Assembly (NCBI RefSeq): GCF_018437275.1
Contig: NZ_JAAMFK010000008.1
Span: 22,493-86,492, forward strand
Direction of reading: 5' to 3'
From: Fructobacillus broussonetiae
GTDB lineage: Bacteria; Bacillota; Bacilli; Lactobacillales; Lactobacillaceae
Length of the DNA: 64,000 bases
Every line of letters begins with the position of its first letter. Position 1 is the stretch's first letter. Positions 27,282-36,297 of the stretch are shown piece after piece. Both the position numbers and the translations under genes were made by a program. A model generated the notes under the pieces. The model searched no databases and was not told where the DNA came from. It saw only the letters and a program-made list of their open reading frames with translations.

Positions 27282-28643
27282 TTATGCGCCTTTTTCAGCT
27301 TGTTTCAAACCAATTCCCGTCAAAGCAGAAAGCAATGAAAAGATTGGTGAGAGCAAGGCCACGAAAGTGAAGGGCACAAAGGAAAGCACTGAAACGTGAA
27401 GTGTTTGGCTGGCAAAGGCACCAGCAACTCCCCAAGGAACAAGGTAGTTTGCGATGGCACCGGAATCTTCCATGGCACGGGACAAAGCCAAAGGCGACAG
27501 ACCAAAGCGCTTGTAGTCATCTTTGAAGAGCTGCCCTGGTAGCATGGTTGATAAGTACTGTTCACCGACTAAGAAGTTCGTCATAATTCCTGTCACCAAG
27601 GTGGCAAAAACGAGCGACCGTTGGGACTTCAACTTTGACACGAGCGGGTTCATCACCGCTTTCAAAATATTAAGATGTGACAGTACACCACCCAAACCGA
27701 GTGCCAGCATAATCAACATGATTGTGTCCATCATGGCAACCATTCCACCACGGTTCAACAAAGCCGCCAAAGTGGCGTTGTGCGAAGGCGTTTTGTATCC
27801 ACTAACAATGAGGTTTGATAGTTGTTCTAACGAATGACCATTTAATAAGAAAAAAACGGAACATACAACAACATTAATTAACAAGGCCGGAATGGCCGGA
27901 ACCTTCTTAATAGCAGTCACCAAGATGAGTAGGATTGGAACAATCGCCCACCACGTTGGCGTGAGCAAGTGAGTTAGGGTCAACCCCTGGGTTGTTGTTC
28001 CGCCGTGCTTCACATCAGAGCCAAAGAAGAAGGCCAAAATCAAGGTCACCGTGAAGGCAGGAATCGTCGTCCACATTAAGTTCTTCAAGTGGGCAAATAA
28101 ATCCGTTTCAGAAACGGCAGCCGCTAGGTTTGTTGAGTCGGACAACGGTGACGTCTTATCACCGAAGATGGCACCGGAAAGAATGAATCCGGCTACCAGG
28201 GCAGGATTGAATCCGAGCGTGATACCAATCCCCATCAAGGCAACACCGACGGTCGACAAGGTTGTAAAAGCAGACCCAATCACCGTTCCAACAATTGCGG
28301 AAGTGATGAGCGCCGTTGGCAAGAACCAGTCAGGATTGATCAACTTGAATCCTGCCCAAATCATCGTTGGGATAACACCGGTTCCAAGCCAAAGTGCAAT
28401 CATAGCACCAATCAAAAGGAACAAGAAAAGTGGCGTGAGCCCAGGTTCAATCCCCTTGATCAATGCTTCTTGTGCTTCCTTGAAAGAAACACCTTTCAGA
28501 CGCATCATCAAAACGACCCAGGCAATAGCCACCAACAATGGCGCGATTGGCGCCAAACCAAGACCGATAATACCACCGGCCAAAATAAGGATAACCCCAA
28601 GGAGCAAAACGCTCGCAAAGGTTCGATTAACTGTTTTATTCAT
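27282..28643 (-). CDS. NhaC-family Na+/H+ (or malate-lactate type) antiporter
   Basis: A 453-residue membrane protein with about 11-12 hydrophobic segments. The block GAIFGDKTSPLSDSTNLAAA is the NhaC signature. The family includes Na+/H+ exchangers and the malate:lactate antiporter MleN of Bacillus, so either ion homeostasis or organic-acid exchange is possible; the window also has a malolactic enzyme lacking its usual permease. It starts 20 nt after the upstream MFS gene and is co-transcribed with it. SD weak (ATAGGT). Confidence 0.88.
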   Translation of the reverse strand: MNKTVNRTFASVLLLGVILILAGGIIGLGLAPIAPLLVAIAWVVLMMRLKGVSFKEAQEALIKGIEPGLTPLFLFLLIGAMIALWLGTGVIPTMIWAGFKLINPDWFLPTALITSAIVGTVIGSAFTTLSTVGVALMGIGITLGFNPALVAGFILSGAIFGDKTSPLSDSTNLAAAVSETDLFAHLKNLMWTTIPAFTVTLILAFFFGSDVKHGGTTTQGLTLTHLLTPTWWAIVPILLILVTAIKKVPAIPALLINVVVCSVFFLLNGHSLEQLSNLIVSGYKTPSHNATLAALLNRGGMVAMMDTIMLIMLALGLGGVLSHLNILKAVMNPLVSKLKSQRSLVFATLVTGIMTNFLVGEQYLSTMLPGQLFKDDYKRFGLSPLALSRAMEDSGAIANYLVPWGVAGAFASQTLHVSVLSFVPFTFVALLSPIFSLLSALTGIGLKQAEKGA

Positions 28644-28662
28644 ATTTAGTACCTATTAATAA

Positions 28663-29898
28663 TTAAGCTTTGGTTGATTTCTTTTTTGAAACCATCAAAT
28701 ATAAACCAAAGTTCACGAGGACCATCCCCGCAAAGACGGAGATAAAGAGGGCGTCAAACCATCCGTGGTCGAGCATAATTCCACCATAGACCGGTCCGAG
28801 CATTCGACCAAGTGAAATCATCATGCCGACAAAGCCCTGAGCTTGCCCAGAAACTTCCTTTGGCGTCACTTGTGAAACCCAGGCTGGAACCTGTGGCGAA
28901 GCAAGCATTTCACCCAACGTCAACAACTCAAAGACCAAAACGATTTGCCAGAACTGGTTAACAAACAACATCAAAATGAAGGACGTCGCGAAAATCAGTC
29001 CACCCGAAATAACAGAGATGGCATAGTTTCTTTTGTTAGCCCAGTTTGAAATCATCTTCTGGAAGACGATGATCGTCAAACCATTCAAAACCCAGAGGTT
29101 CGCATAGTGGGCTGTTGAAATACCAATCTTATACAGATAGTTAGCCATGACCGTTTCCCAGAGCATATAGGAAAGATACATCAATAGAAGAAAGGCGGCA
29201 ATCCACAAAAGAAGTGGCGTCATCTTCAACTTCGCCTTCTTTGCTGCCCCATCAAACTTAATGGCTTTTTGGAGGTCTTCTGGATCCGCAGTGACCGTGT
29301 CGTTTTGAACTTCTTCAACGCTTTCTTGCACCGGTTCGGTATCAACGTTAAAGAAGATGGCAACGATAATTCCCAACACCGCATACAAGGTCGAAGCAAT
29401 CAACATCAACCACGAGAAACCATAGTTGAACAAATAACCGACAACCAATGTTCCAAAGACAACGCCAACATTTAGCATGATATACATGTTGTTGAAAATG
29501 ACTCGAGTTTGCTTTCCAGTCACCGTCGTGGCGTAGGCGTTTAGCAAAGTCGTAATCGCACCAAGCCCAATGGAAACCAGCCAAATTAAGATGGCAAAGA
29601 CTGGCCAGCCATTATAGAAGAAAAGGGCAAAGACGGATAAGAAAGCCAAAACAGAGGCACCAATCAAGGATGGATAAGGCTTCCAACGATCAAAGAGTTG
29701 GCCGGCAATAAAGGCTCCGCAGACATTCATCAAAGCGGCAACCAAGAGAACTAAACCAGAGGTCGTTAGCGACTGGCCCAGATTCAACGTCATGTGCAGC
29801 GTTGTTACTGGCCAAATCATGGCGTGTCCAGTGTTGGCTGCCAAGTTGGCAATCAACAGCCACTTTTCATTTAACTTTTTACGATTTGTTTCGACCAT
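28663..29898 (-). CDS. Major facilitator superfamily transporter
   Basis: A 411-residue, 12-segment transporter in two halves, with GQLFDRWKPYPS after the second segment (MFS motif A region), and a long acidic cytoplasmic loop in the middle (about 188-230, EPVQESVEEVQND). Resembles multidrug-efflux MFS proteins, but substrate is not predictable. Start is ATG 29898 with SD AAGGAGG; the upstream in-frame ATG has none. Forms an operon with the NhaC-type antiporter; divergent from zwf. Confidence 0.88.
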   Translation of the reverse strand: MVETNRKKLNEKWLLIANLAANTGHAMIWPVTTLHMTLNLGQSLTTSGLVLLVAALMNVCGAFIAGQLFDRWKPYPSLIGASVLAFLSVFALFFYNGWPVFAILIWLVSIGLGAITTLLNAYATTVTGKQTRVIFNNMYIMLNVGVVFGTLVVGYLFNYGFSWLMLIASTLYAVLGIIVAIFFNVDTEPVQESVEEVQNDTVTADPEDLQKAIKFDGAAKKAKLKMTPLLLWIAAFLLLMYLSYMLWETVMANYLYKIGISTAHYANLWVLNGLTIIVFQKMISNWANKRNYAISVISGGLIFATSFILMLFVNQFWQIVLVFELLTLGEMLASPQVPAWVSQVTPKEVSGQAQGFVGMMISLGRMLGPVYGGIMLDHGWFDALFISVFAGMVLVNFGLYLMVSKKKSTKA

Positions 29899-30067
29899 CC
29901 GCTTCCTCCTTATCCTGCTTGGCATTTGGTTTTTTCAACTTTTTTAGAAATTGATATACTGCTTCTATTCTAACAGGGACGGGGACCAAAAAGGGCAGAA
30001 CTTTAACATTCCCAGCCTTATCGTAAAGTAAGCGGTTGCATTTTTTATTTTTTTAAGCCTTTCAAAC

Positions 30068-30096
30068 TGATTTTTAACGTTGAATCGTTTATAATG
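30068..30096 (+). promoter_or_regulatory. zwf promoter
   Basis: TATAAT at 30091-30096 with a weak -35 (CTGATT, 30068-30073) at 17 nt. Leader of about 30 nt before the ATG with SD AAAGGGG. Confidence 0.6.
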
Positions 30097-30131
30097 AAGA
30101 GGATAAGAGAAAAGAGATAAAGGGGATTCAT

Positions 30132-31592
30132 ATGGTTGCTGAATTAAAGACCTTAATTACGTTCTTTGGTGCTACTGGTGATCTCGCCAAGCGCCTGCTT
30201 TACCCATCCGTTTTCAACTTGTATAAGAAGGGCTACTTGCAAGAGCACTTCGCCATCGTTGGAACGGCCCGTCAAGACATCACGGATGCTGAATACCAAG
30301 ATATGGTTCGCCAATCTGTGTCAGAAGGACAAGACAAAGAACAAGTGGAAGCCTTCTTGGCCCACTTCTCATACGAAGCTTCTGACGTTACCGACGCAGC
30401 TGGATACGCTTCTTTGAAGGAAGAAATCGAAAAGGCTTCTGCCAAGTTCGGCGTGAAGGGTAACCGCATCTTCTACATGTCTGTTGCGCCTCGTTTCTTC
30501 GGAACGATTGCTCAGTTCTTGAAGTCTGAAGGTCTTTTGGCTGATGAAGGTTACAACCGCATCATGATTGAAAAGCCATTTGGAACTTCATACAAGACGG
30601 CCGAAGAATTGCAAAACCAATTGACATCTGCCTTCTCTGAAGACCAAGTTTACCGAATCGACCACTTCTTGGGTAAGGAAATGGTGATGAACATCGCCCC
30701 ACTCCGCTTCGGTAACCCAATGTTGAACTCAGCTTGGAACAAGGATTACATCAAGAACGTTCAAGTTACTTTGGCGGAAACGCTCGGAGTTGAAGAACGT
30801 GCGGGATACTACGACCAAGCCGGCGCACTCTTGGACATGATTCAAAACCACACGATGCAAATCATCGGTTGGTTGGCCATGGAAGAACCAAAGGACTTCT
30901 CCGACGTTGCTATCCGAGAAGCTAAGAACCAAGCCTTCTCTTCTTTGGAAATCTATGATGAAGCCGGCGTTAACCGTTACTTCGTTCGTGGACAATACGG
31001 TGCGGGAAAGCAAGAAGGTCACGTGGCTTACACAAACGAACCTGATGTTCCTAAGGATTCAAAGACGAACACTTACATCGCTGGAGAATTGCACTTTAAC
31101 ACCCCACGTTGGGAAGGCGTGCCATTCTACATCCGTTCTGGAAAGCGCATGACGAAGAAGACGACCCGTATCGACGTTGTCTTCAAGGCCGGTGCCTTCA
31201 AGTTTGGTGGTCAACAAGAACCACAAGAAACTGTTTTGACCATCGTTGTTTCACCTGACGAAAAGATCACGATGTCATTGAACGCCAAGGAAGTTGCGGA
31301 TAACTTCTCAACGCAAACGGTTAACTTGGGTTGGGCCCCAACGGCTGAACAAAAGGCCGAAACGCCAGCACCATACGAACGTATGATCCACGACTGCTTG
31401 GACGGAAACGCTTCAAACTTTGCCGACTGGCACGGTGTTGCAACGGCTTGGAAGTTCACGGACGCCCTTTCAGATGTTTACGCAGCTGACAAGGCACCAC
31501 TTGAAATTTACGAATCAGACACGATGGGACCTGAAGCAGCTGACAAGCTCTTGGCCCAAAATGGTGACGCCTGGGTATACCGCGGCGAATAA
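30132..31592 (+). CDS. zwf: Glucose-6-phosphate 1-dehydrogenase
   Basis: A 486-residue enzyme oxidising glucose 6-phosphate to 6-phosphogluconolactone, the entry step of the phosphoketolase pathway. The coenzyme-binding GATGDLAKR is at residues 12-20, and the catalytic RIDHFLGKE follows near 175. Length matches the Leuconostoc enzyme, which can use NAD or NADP; coenzyme preference here is not proven. SD AAAGGGG. Single gene with its own terminator. Confidence 0.97.
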   Translation: MVAELKTLITFFGATGDLAKRLLYPSVFNLYKKGYLQEHFAIVGTARQDITDAEYQDMVRQSVSEGQDKEQVEAFLAHFSYEASDVTDAAGYASLKEEIEKASAKFGVKGNRIFYMSVAPRFFGTIAQFLKSEGLLADEGYNRIMIEKPFGTSYKTAEELQNQLTSAFSEDQVYRIDHFLGKEMVMNIAPLRFGNPMLNSAWNKDYIKNVQVTLAETLGVEERAGYYDQAGALLDMIQNHTMQIIGWLAMEEPKDFSDVAIREAKNQAFSSLEIYDEAGVNRYFVRGQYGAGKQEGHVAYTNEPDVPKDSKTNTYIAGELHFNTPRWEGVPFYIRSGKRMTKKTTRIDVVFKAGAFKFGGQQEPQETVLTIVVSPDEKITMSLNAKEVADNFSTQTVNLGWAPTAEQKAETPAPYERMIHDCLDGNASNFADWHGVATAWKFTDALSDVYAADKAPLEIYESDTMGPEAADKLLAQNGDAWVYRGE

Positions 31593-31603
31593 TCACTGAA
31601 TAT

Positions 31604-31636
31604 TAAAAGACCTTTCCGAAATGGAAAGGTCTTTTT
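31604..31636. terminator. Terminator between zwf and the GNAT gene
   Basis: AAAAGACCTTTCC-GAAAT-GGAAAGGTCTTTTT, usable from both strands between convergent genes. Confidence 0.92.
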
Positions 31637-31637
31637 C

Positions 31638-32153
31638 TTATGCATTCAATTCTTTTTTCATCAAGATATCACGCTGGCGATCATCGCCCAGCACAAAGAT
31701 ATGTTCTGAGAATTCTTCGAAGCCACGCTTTTTGTAAAAGTCGATGGCGGGGGCGTTATGTTCCCACACACCCAACCACAAACGCACCTTGCCAAGCTTT
31801 TCTGCTTGTTCATGGGCGATCGAGATGGCCTTCTTACCAAGCCCTTGTCCTTTGAATCGTTTCAAGAAGTAAATCCGCTCCACTTCCAAGGCGTCGTCTA
31901 ACTCGTGTTCGCTTTGCGCAGCACCGACGTTTAACTTCAAGTAGCCGGCTAATTCCCCCTCAACTTCAAACAAATAAAAGAAAGATTCTGGGTTAGCTAA
32001 TTCCGCGCCCAGCTTTTCATCCCCGTATGCCTCTTCCAAATACTTCTCAAGGTCAGCGGCATCGTTGTCTTCTTCAAACGTCTCTTTAAAAGTCTGACGA
32101 GATATCGTCTGCAATGCCTTCAAATCATCTACATTCGCTTCAATTATTTTCAT
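31638..32153 (-). CDS. GNAT-family N-acetyltransferase (PaiA-like)
   Basis: A 171-residue acetyltransferase. The acetyl-CoA-binding motif lies at LKRFKGQGLGKKAI, after ERIYF; the N-terminus IIEANVDDLKALQTISRQTF and the C-terminal NAPAIDFYKKRGFEEFSEHIF fit the PaiA-type group of spermidine or small-amine acetylases. Start ATG 32153 with SD AAGGTG, one base after the stop of the HD gene, so the two are translationally coupled. Substrate unknown. Confidence 0.85.
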   Translation of the reverse strand: MKIIEANVDDLKALQTISRQTFKETFEEDNDAADLEKYLEEAYGDEKLGAELANPESFFYLFEVEGELAGYLKLNVGAAQSEHELDDALEVERIYFLKRFKGQGLGKKAISIAHEQAEKLGKVRLWLGVWEHNAPAIDFYKKRGFEEFSEHIFVLGDDRQRDILMKKELNA

Positions 32154-32154
32154 C

Positions 32155-32838
32155 TCACACCTTATCCAAATCGAAGGCCTTGTTTTCCAACAGGCCGGTT
32201 TCTTCATTAAAAGTACGAAGGAAGTACTTCATATAATCCGCCCTTTTTGCCCCTTCTTTACGACCAGCCGCCGTATTTAACTGGGCCGGCAGTTTGAATA
32301 GTTTCTCGTAAAAATGATTCACAGAAGGGTTACTGCTGTTGCGGTAGGCTAGCTTATTTTTAAAACTGGTCTTTGGGAGTGAACGCGGATCAGCGATTGC
32401 ACGTCCCTTCGCCCCACCGTAGGCAAAGACGCGCGCAATCCCGATGGCACCGAGCGCTTCAATCCGATCGGCGTCTTGGACGTACTTTCCAAGCGTCGAT
32501 AGTTCATGTTTTTCTTCCAAGTTAGCAGAGTAAGATAAGTGTTGAATGGTGTCCATCACATCATCGATTTGCTCTTTGGAAAAGTCGGCGTCGGACAAGA
32601 GTTTTTCCACCGTGTCGATTTGCGACAGCACATCAACAACGACTTTGTCATCAATTGTATCGTGCAAGTACCCGCCCGCGCGCAAAACATTTTCCGTCTG
32701 CCCGTCGGCTTCACCGTGGTCTTCTTCATAGAAACGAACCGCCCAGTCAGCAACCCGCTTTGCGTGGAACCAGTCGTGGCCCGAGGCATCCCCATCCAAA
32801 GTCTTCTTTGAAAAGGTTTCGATTTTTGCAATGTTCAT
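32155..32838 (-). CDS. HD-domain phosphohydrolase
   Basis: A 227-residue cytoplasmic metal-dependent hydrolase. The HD motifs are visible as DWFHAKRVADWA (first His), GGYLHDTIDD (His-Asp pair) and DADRIEALGAIGIARVFAYGG. This is the YedJ-like class with no known substrate. SD AAGGAG. It has a strong promoter overlapped by palindromes shared with the divergent macB-like gene. First gene of an HD-GNAT operon. Confidence 0.88.
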   Translation of the reverse strand: MNIAKIETFSKKTLDGDASGHDWFHAKRVADWAVRFYEEDHGEADGQTENVLRAGGYLHDTIDDKVVVDVLSQIDTVEKLLSDADFSKEQIDDVMDTIQHLSYSANLEEKHELSTLGKYVQDADRIEALGAIGIARVFAYGGAKGRAIADPRSLPKTSFKNKLAYRNSSNPSVNHFYEKLFKLPAQLNTAAGRKEGAKRADYMKYFLRTFNEETGLLENKAFDLDKV

Positions 32839-32871
32839 TGCTCACTCCTTCTCATTCTTTCTGTTATTCCT

Positions 32872-32909
32872 ATTGTAGCGGTGTAAGGTTAACCTTACAA
32901 GCTTGTAAG
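32872..32909. promoter_or_regulatory. HD-gene promoter with overlapping perfect palindromes
   Basis: On the minus strand TTGTAA (32895-32900), 17-nt spacer, TACAAT (32872-32877). The palindrome TGTAAGGTTAACCTTACA (32882-32899) covers most of the spacer and the -35, and a second palindrome CTTACAAGCTTGTAAG (32894-32909) shares one arm with it. These give three TGTAAG half-sites in alternating orientation between the two divergent genes. Confidence 0.7.
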
Positions 32910-32977
32910 CACAAAAGATAACCGGAATCGTTATACTGGTACAGTAAGCTAAAATATAAAAGCAAAGGAAATGTATT

Positions 32978-34939
32978 ATGGCATTCTTAGAATTAAAGAA
33001 TATCAAGAAGTCCTACTTCTTAGGACAACAAGAATTCCCCGTTTTGAAGGGAATCAACCTCGACTTCGACCTCGGAGACTTTGTTTCTATTCTCGGAGAA
33101 TCTGGAGGTGGTAAGTCCACGTTGATGAACATCATCGGTGGATTGGACCGCAACTTCGAAGGTTCTGTTGAAGTTAACGGACAGAAATTAGACCACAAGA
33201 AGGAAAAGGCATTAGACAAGTACCGTCGTGAAACGATCGGATACATCTACCAGTCTTACAACCTGATTTCTCACTTGAGCGTTTTGGATAACGTGTTGGT
33301 TTCCCTCGAGATGACAACCTTGTCAAAGAAGGAACGTGAAACACGTGCCAAGGAATTGCTCGAAAAGGTTGGCTTGGGCGAACAAATGCGCAAGTACCCT
33401 AACCAATTGTCAGGTGGACAAAAGCAACGTGTTGCCATTGCCCGTGCCTTGGCATCCGATCCTAAGATTGTGATTGCCGATGAACCAACCGGTGCCCTAG
33501 ACGCCCAAAACACCAAGGAAGTTTTGGAACTGTTGAACGAAATTGCCGAAGAAGGCCGTTTGGTTATTACAGTTACCCACTCTGAAGCCGTTGCTTCTGA
33601 AGGAACGCGCATCGTTCGCTTGGCCGAAGGTCAAATCGAATCAGACGAACGCATCAAGGCTGCTTACCCTCTTCAAGATAAGGAAATGATTCCTTCAAAG
33701 AAGTTGTCCAGTTTGTCTGCTATCCGCAACGCGTTCAAACACTTCAAGTACAACATCAAGCACAACTCCCTCATCATCTTGGGAACATCCATCGGTTTGT
33801 TCTCTGTTGTTCTCTTCTCAGGTCTTGGAAACGGTGTTTCCGGTTACATGGGTAACCAAATCACCAAGGTCGCAAATCCCCAAGTGATGTCAGTCTCACG
33901 TTATGTGAAGGACGCCGACCAATCACAGTTTGGTGACCAAGATGAGGTTGACACGCCTGCCTTCACGACTTCCCAAATGGATCAGTTGAAGAAGCAAAAG
34001 CACGTGAAGTCTGTTGAAGGTTCATACAATGCAGCAAACATTGACGTGAAGTACAACAACCAAACGCAAAAGATGCGCACTGCTCAAAACTGGACGGCTT
34101 CTGATTCAACGGATCAAATTAAGGCCGGTCACGCCCCAACGAAGGCCGGTGAAGTTCTTATTGATAAGAAGACCGTTGCCGAAAAGTTTAACAAGGATAA
34201 CTACAAGGACATCCTTGGTAAGCAAGTTGAATTGTCATACCAGACGATGAACAAGAACAAGGAAATGGTGACGGTTACGATGACCGCTACGGTTTCTGGA
34301 ATTGCTGAATCTGAAAATGGTACGGCCGTCAACGCCTTGAACACGGATTCAATGGTGAAGGCTATGCAAGCCGCAAACGTTGAAACCGACCCACAGTCAG
34401 TATCTGTTAAGATCGACGACTTGGACAACGTAACACCAACTGCTGAAAAGATTGATGCTTTGAAGGACAACAACAACCGTCTTTACAAGACCCAAACGGT
34501 TCAAAGCATGATTAAGACCATTCAGACTTACGTCAACTTGGTCACGACGATTTTGGCAACGATTGCCGGCATCTCACTCCTTGTTTCCGCTTTGATGATT
34601 ATCGTAACGATGTTCATGTCCGTTTCAGCCCGTACTAAGGAAATCGGAATTCTCCGTGCCTTGGGTGAATCAAAGAAGGACATCCAACGTCTCTTCATCG
34701 CCGAATCATTGATTACCGGTGTCTTGTCCGCCGTAGTCGCCACTGGAATTGCCTTCTTGGCTCAAAGTGGTGTAAACGGTGCGTTGAAGGGCATCGCGGA
34801 CTACGCCTTTGTCCAAATCTCAACGGGTAACGTCATCACTGCCTTCGTATTGGCATTGATCATCTCACTCCTTGCTGCACTCTTGCCAGCACGCCGTGCA
34901 GCCCGTTTGAACCCAATCGATGCTTTGTCAGCTGACTAA
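32978..34939 (+). CDS. MacB-like ABC exporter (ATPase-permease fusion)
   Basis: A 653-residue fusion: N-terminal ABC ATPase (about 1-225; Walker [10 protein letters not shown], signature LSGGQKQR, Walker [13 protein letters not shown]), one membrane segment (about 262-285), an extracytoplasmic domain (about 290-510) and three C-terminal membrane segments of the FtsX type. This is the MacB topology; such proteins act as mechanotransmission pumps rather than classic importers. No MacA-type adaptor is adjacent, which is common in Gram-positives. SD AAAGGA. Single gene with its own terminator; likely controlled by the palindromes upstream. Substrate unknown. Confidence 0.92.
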   Translation: MAFLELKNIKKSYFLGQQEFPVLKGINLDFDLGDFVSILGESGGGKSTLMNIIGGLDRNFEGSVEVNGQKLDHKKEKALDKYRRETIGYIYQSYNLISHLSVLDNVLVSLEMTTLSKKERETRAKELLEKVGLGEQMRKYPNQLSGGQKQRVAIARALASDPKIVIADEPTGALDAQNTKEVLELLNEIAEEGRLVITVTHSEAVASEGTRIVRLAEGQIESDERIKAAYPLQDKEMIPSKKLSSLSAIRNAFKHFKYNIKHNSLIILGTSIGLFSVVLFSGLGNGVSGYMGNQITKVANPQVMSVSRYVKDADQSQFGDQDEVDTPAFTTSQMDQLKKQKHVKSVEGSYNAANIDVKYNNQTQKMRTAQNWTASDSTDQIKAGHAPTKAGEVLIDKKTVAEKFNKDNYKDILGKQVELSYQTMNKNKEMVTVTMTATVSGIAESENGTAVNALNTDSMVKAMQAANVETDPQSVSVKIDDLDNVTPTAEKIDALKDNNNRLYKTQTVQSMIKTIQTYVNLVTTILATIAGISLLVSALMIIVTMFMSVSARTKEIGILRALGESKKDIQRLFIAESLITGVLSAVVATGIAFLAQSGVNGALKGIADYAFVQISTGNVITAFVLALIISLLAALLPARRAARLNPIDALSAD

Positions 34940-34966
34940 ACATTAGTCGACGAAGCGAATCGAAGA

Positions 34967-35002
34967 AACGCCGAAAGACTCCTTGCTTTCGGCGTTTTTC
35001 TT
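34967..35002 (+). terminator. Terminator of the MacB-like gene
   Basis: AAACGCCGAAAG and CTTTCGGCGTTT form a 12-bp stem followed by TTCTTTTT. Confidence 0.93.
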
Positions 35003-35020
35003 TTTCCTTTTATTGCATAC

Positions 35021-35056
35021 AAAAACGGCATCCGCTAATGAGCGGATGCCGCTTTT
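35021..35056 (-). terminator. Terminator of the XRE gene
   Basis: AAAACGGCATCCGCT / AGCGGATGCCGCTTTT stem, immediately after the XRE stop codon, with T-run on the minus strand. Confidence 0.9.
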
Positions 35057-35060
35057 GCGT

Positions 35061-35378
35061 TCAATCCTCAATGCATGGGAGCTTTGCTTGATACTCTCTA
35101 AAGAACGGACAGTCAAAAGATTTCTCTAACTCGCGCTTGTACAAGTGACAAAAAGACAAGAGAACAAGCAAATCAGGAAGAACCTGACCTGATTCATACT
35201 TAGAGATTGCGGACTGGGACAAGTGCAATAACGCCGCCACTTGTGCTTGTGAAAGCCCGTGCACTTTACGGGCACTCTTAATCCGCGAGGCTAAGTCAAT
35301 CTGAAAGTAGACGCGTAACTCCGTTTCGACTCTTTTTTGATTGATGCCCTTAAGCATTGATTTTCCAACAAGAACCAT
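35061..35378 (-). CDS. XRE-family transcriptional regulator
   Basis: A 105-residue protein with one helix-turn-helix of the Cro/CI type (about residues 30-85; LASRIKSARKVHGLSQAQVAALLHLSQSAISKYESG). The N-terminal 28 residues precede the HTH and the C-terminal tail holds Cys residues (FDCPFF, PCIED). SD GGAAGGTG before ATG 35378. Its promoter lies next to a 22-bp inverted repeat containing CGAACATTTGTTCG, so it may be LexA-controlled or autoregulated. Target unknown. Confidence 0.85.
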   Translation of the reverse strand: MVLVGKSMLKGINQKRVETELRVYFQIDLASRIKSARKVHGLSQAQVAALLHLSQSAISKYESGQVLPDLLVLLSFCHLYKRELEKSFDCPFFREYQAKLPCIED

Positions 35379-35455
35379 AACACACCTTCCTATCTATCGC
35401 TCTGCGATATTCAGTTTGGCGGCAGGCCCTTTCGTTTTTTCGATTTCTTGCTTTC

Positions 35456-35510
35456 ATTATACCTGGTTTTATTATCATTTTCCATAAAAATACGAACATT
35501 TGTTCGTATT
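35456..35510 (-). promoter_or_regulatory. XRE promoter with LexA-box-like inverted repeat
   Basis: On the minus strand TGGAAA (35479-35484), 17-nt spacer, TATAAT (35456-35461). Four bases upstream of the -35 is an inverted repeat (35489-35510) with 10-bp arms AATACGAACA/TGTTCGTATT around TT. Its core CGAACATTTGTTCG fits the CGAAC-N4-GTTCG consensus of Gram-positive LexA. Confidence 0.7.
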
Positions 35511-35557
35511 TATTCCAAATCGATATTAAATCAATGATTAAAAGGAATGAATGATAT

Positions 35558-35583
35558 AAAAAAAGAGGTTTTAAACCTCTTTT
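35558..35583 (-). terminator. Terminator of the small membrane protein gene
   Basis: AAAAGAGGTTT-TAAACCTCTTTT: near-continuous palindrome with T-run, 10 nt after the stop. Confidence 0.85.
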
Positions 35584-35592
35584 ACCAAACAA

Positions 35593-36027
35593 TTAGAAAT
35601 AGACACCTGAGATTGGCAAACCGATAGCGACCAGATAGATTGTCCAGCCCCACAAAATGAAGGCAATGATGTGTGAGACACTTTGTTGCCAAGGCTTGTG
35701 GAAGAACCATGGCTTCTTTTTGAAGACAGGGTCGTAGATTCCTTCGGTTGCTAACCAGATGATGAAACCAAAGACGGTTCCAGAACCATCAGTTATGGCT
35801 GAGTCGTAGTTTGCCCAAATGACGAAAACAACCCCCATCAAGATGGACAGGAGAAAGAGACGAATCTTACCGAGATCAATAAAGATGCCAGCTCCAATAC
35901 TCAAGGCTTCTGTTTTTTTATCTTCTTCGCTTTTTACAACGTTTTTCCAGCCAGATTGAACCAAAAAACCTAGAATTCCAGCTAGGATTCCTACCCAAAC
36001 GGCATTAAAAATAATGGTGATGAACAT
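35593..36027 (-). CDS. Small integral membrane protein of unknown function
   Basis: A 144-residue protein with four hydrophobic segments (about 3-22, 52-70, 80-98 and 118-138), an acidic-basic loop KSEEDKKTE and a WFFHKPWQQ segment before the last helix. I recognise no family. Start ATG 36027 with SD AAGGAGG; an in-frame ATG 21 nt upstream has no SD. Single gene. Confidence 0.8.
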   Translation of the reverse strand: MFITIIFNAVWVGILAGILGFLVQSGWKNVVKSEEDKKTEALSIGAGIFIDLGKIRLFLLSILMGVVFVIWANYDSAITDGSGTVFGFIIWLATEGIYDPVFKKKPWFFHKPWQQSVSHIIAFILWGWTIYLVAIGLPISGVYF

Positions 36028-36151
36028 ATTTGTCCTCCTTCTAACCATTCTAATCTATTTTTATGATAGCACACTTTTAAAAAAGATTTTATCGAAAGAA
36101 CCCTAGCGATTTTCATAAATTCGAGCCGAGAAAGCCCGCCCTAGCAATGTT

Positions 36152-36210
36152 TTTTGGTATAATTAAATATTGTAGGGTTAGGTTAATAAAAGTTTTAAAC
36201 CTTTATCAAC
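36152..36210 (+). promoter_or_regulatory. Promoter and leader dyad upstream of the coiled-coil protein gene
   Basis: Extended -10 TGGTATAAT (ends about 36163), then a near-perfect dyad at 36182-36210: GTTAATAAA... against ...TTTATCAAC around TTTTAAA, 12 of 14 pairs. It lies just downstream of the likely transcription start, where a repressor or RNA hairpin could act. Confidence 0.5.
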
Positions 36211-36297
36211 GTTTAGTATTATAGCTATTCATCCCGACCATGACTCAAACAAACGGCGATAAATAATGATACGCTGTTTTCAATGGAGGTTAGTCAG

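Noticed and set aside
32978..34939. Antibiotic-resistance assignment of the MacB-like exporter
   Set aside because: MacB topology alone does not predict macrolide export; no adaptor or substrate evidence is present.
35350..35592. 80-codon frame between the XRE and membrane protein genes
   Set aside because: It runs through the terminator, the LexA-like dyad and the XRE promoter, and has no SD.
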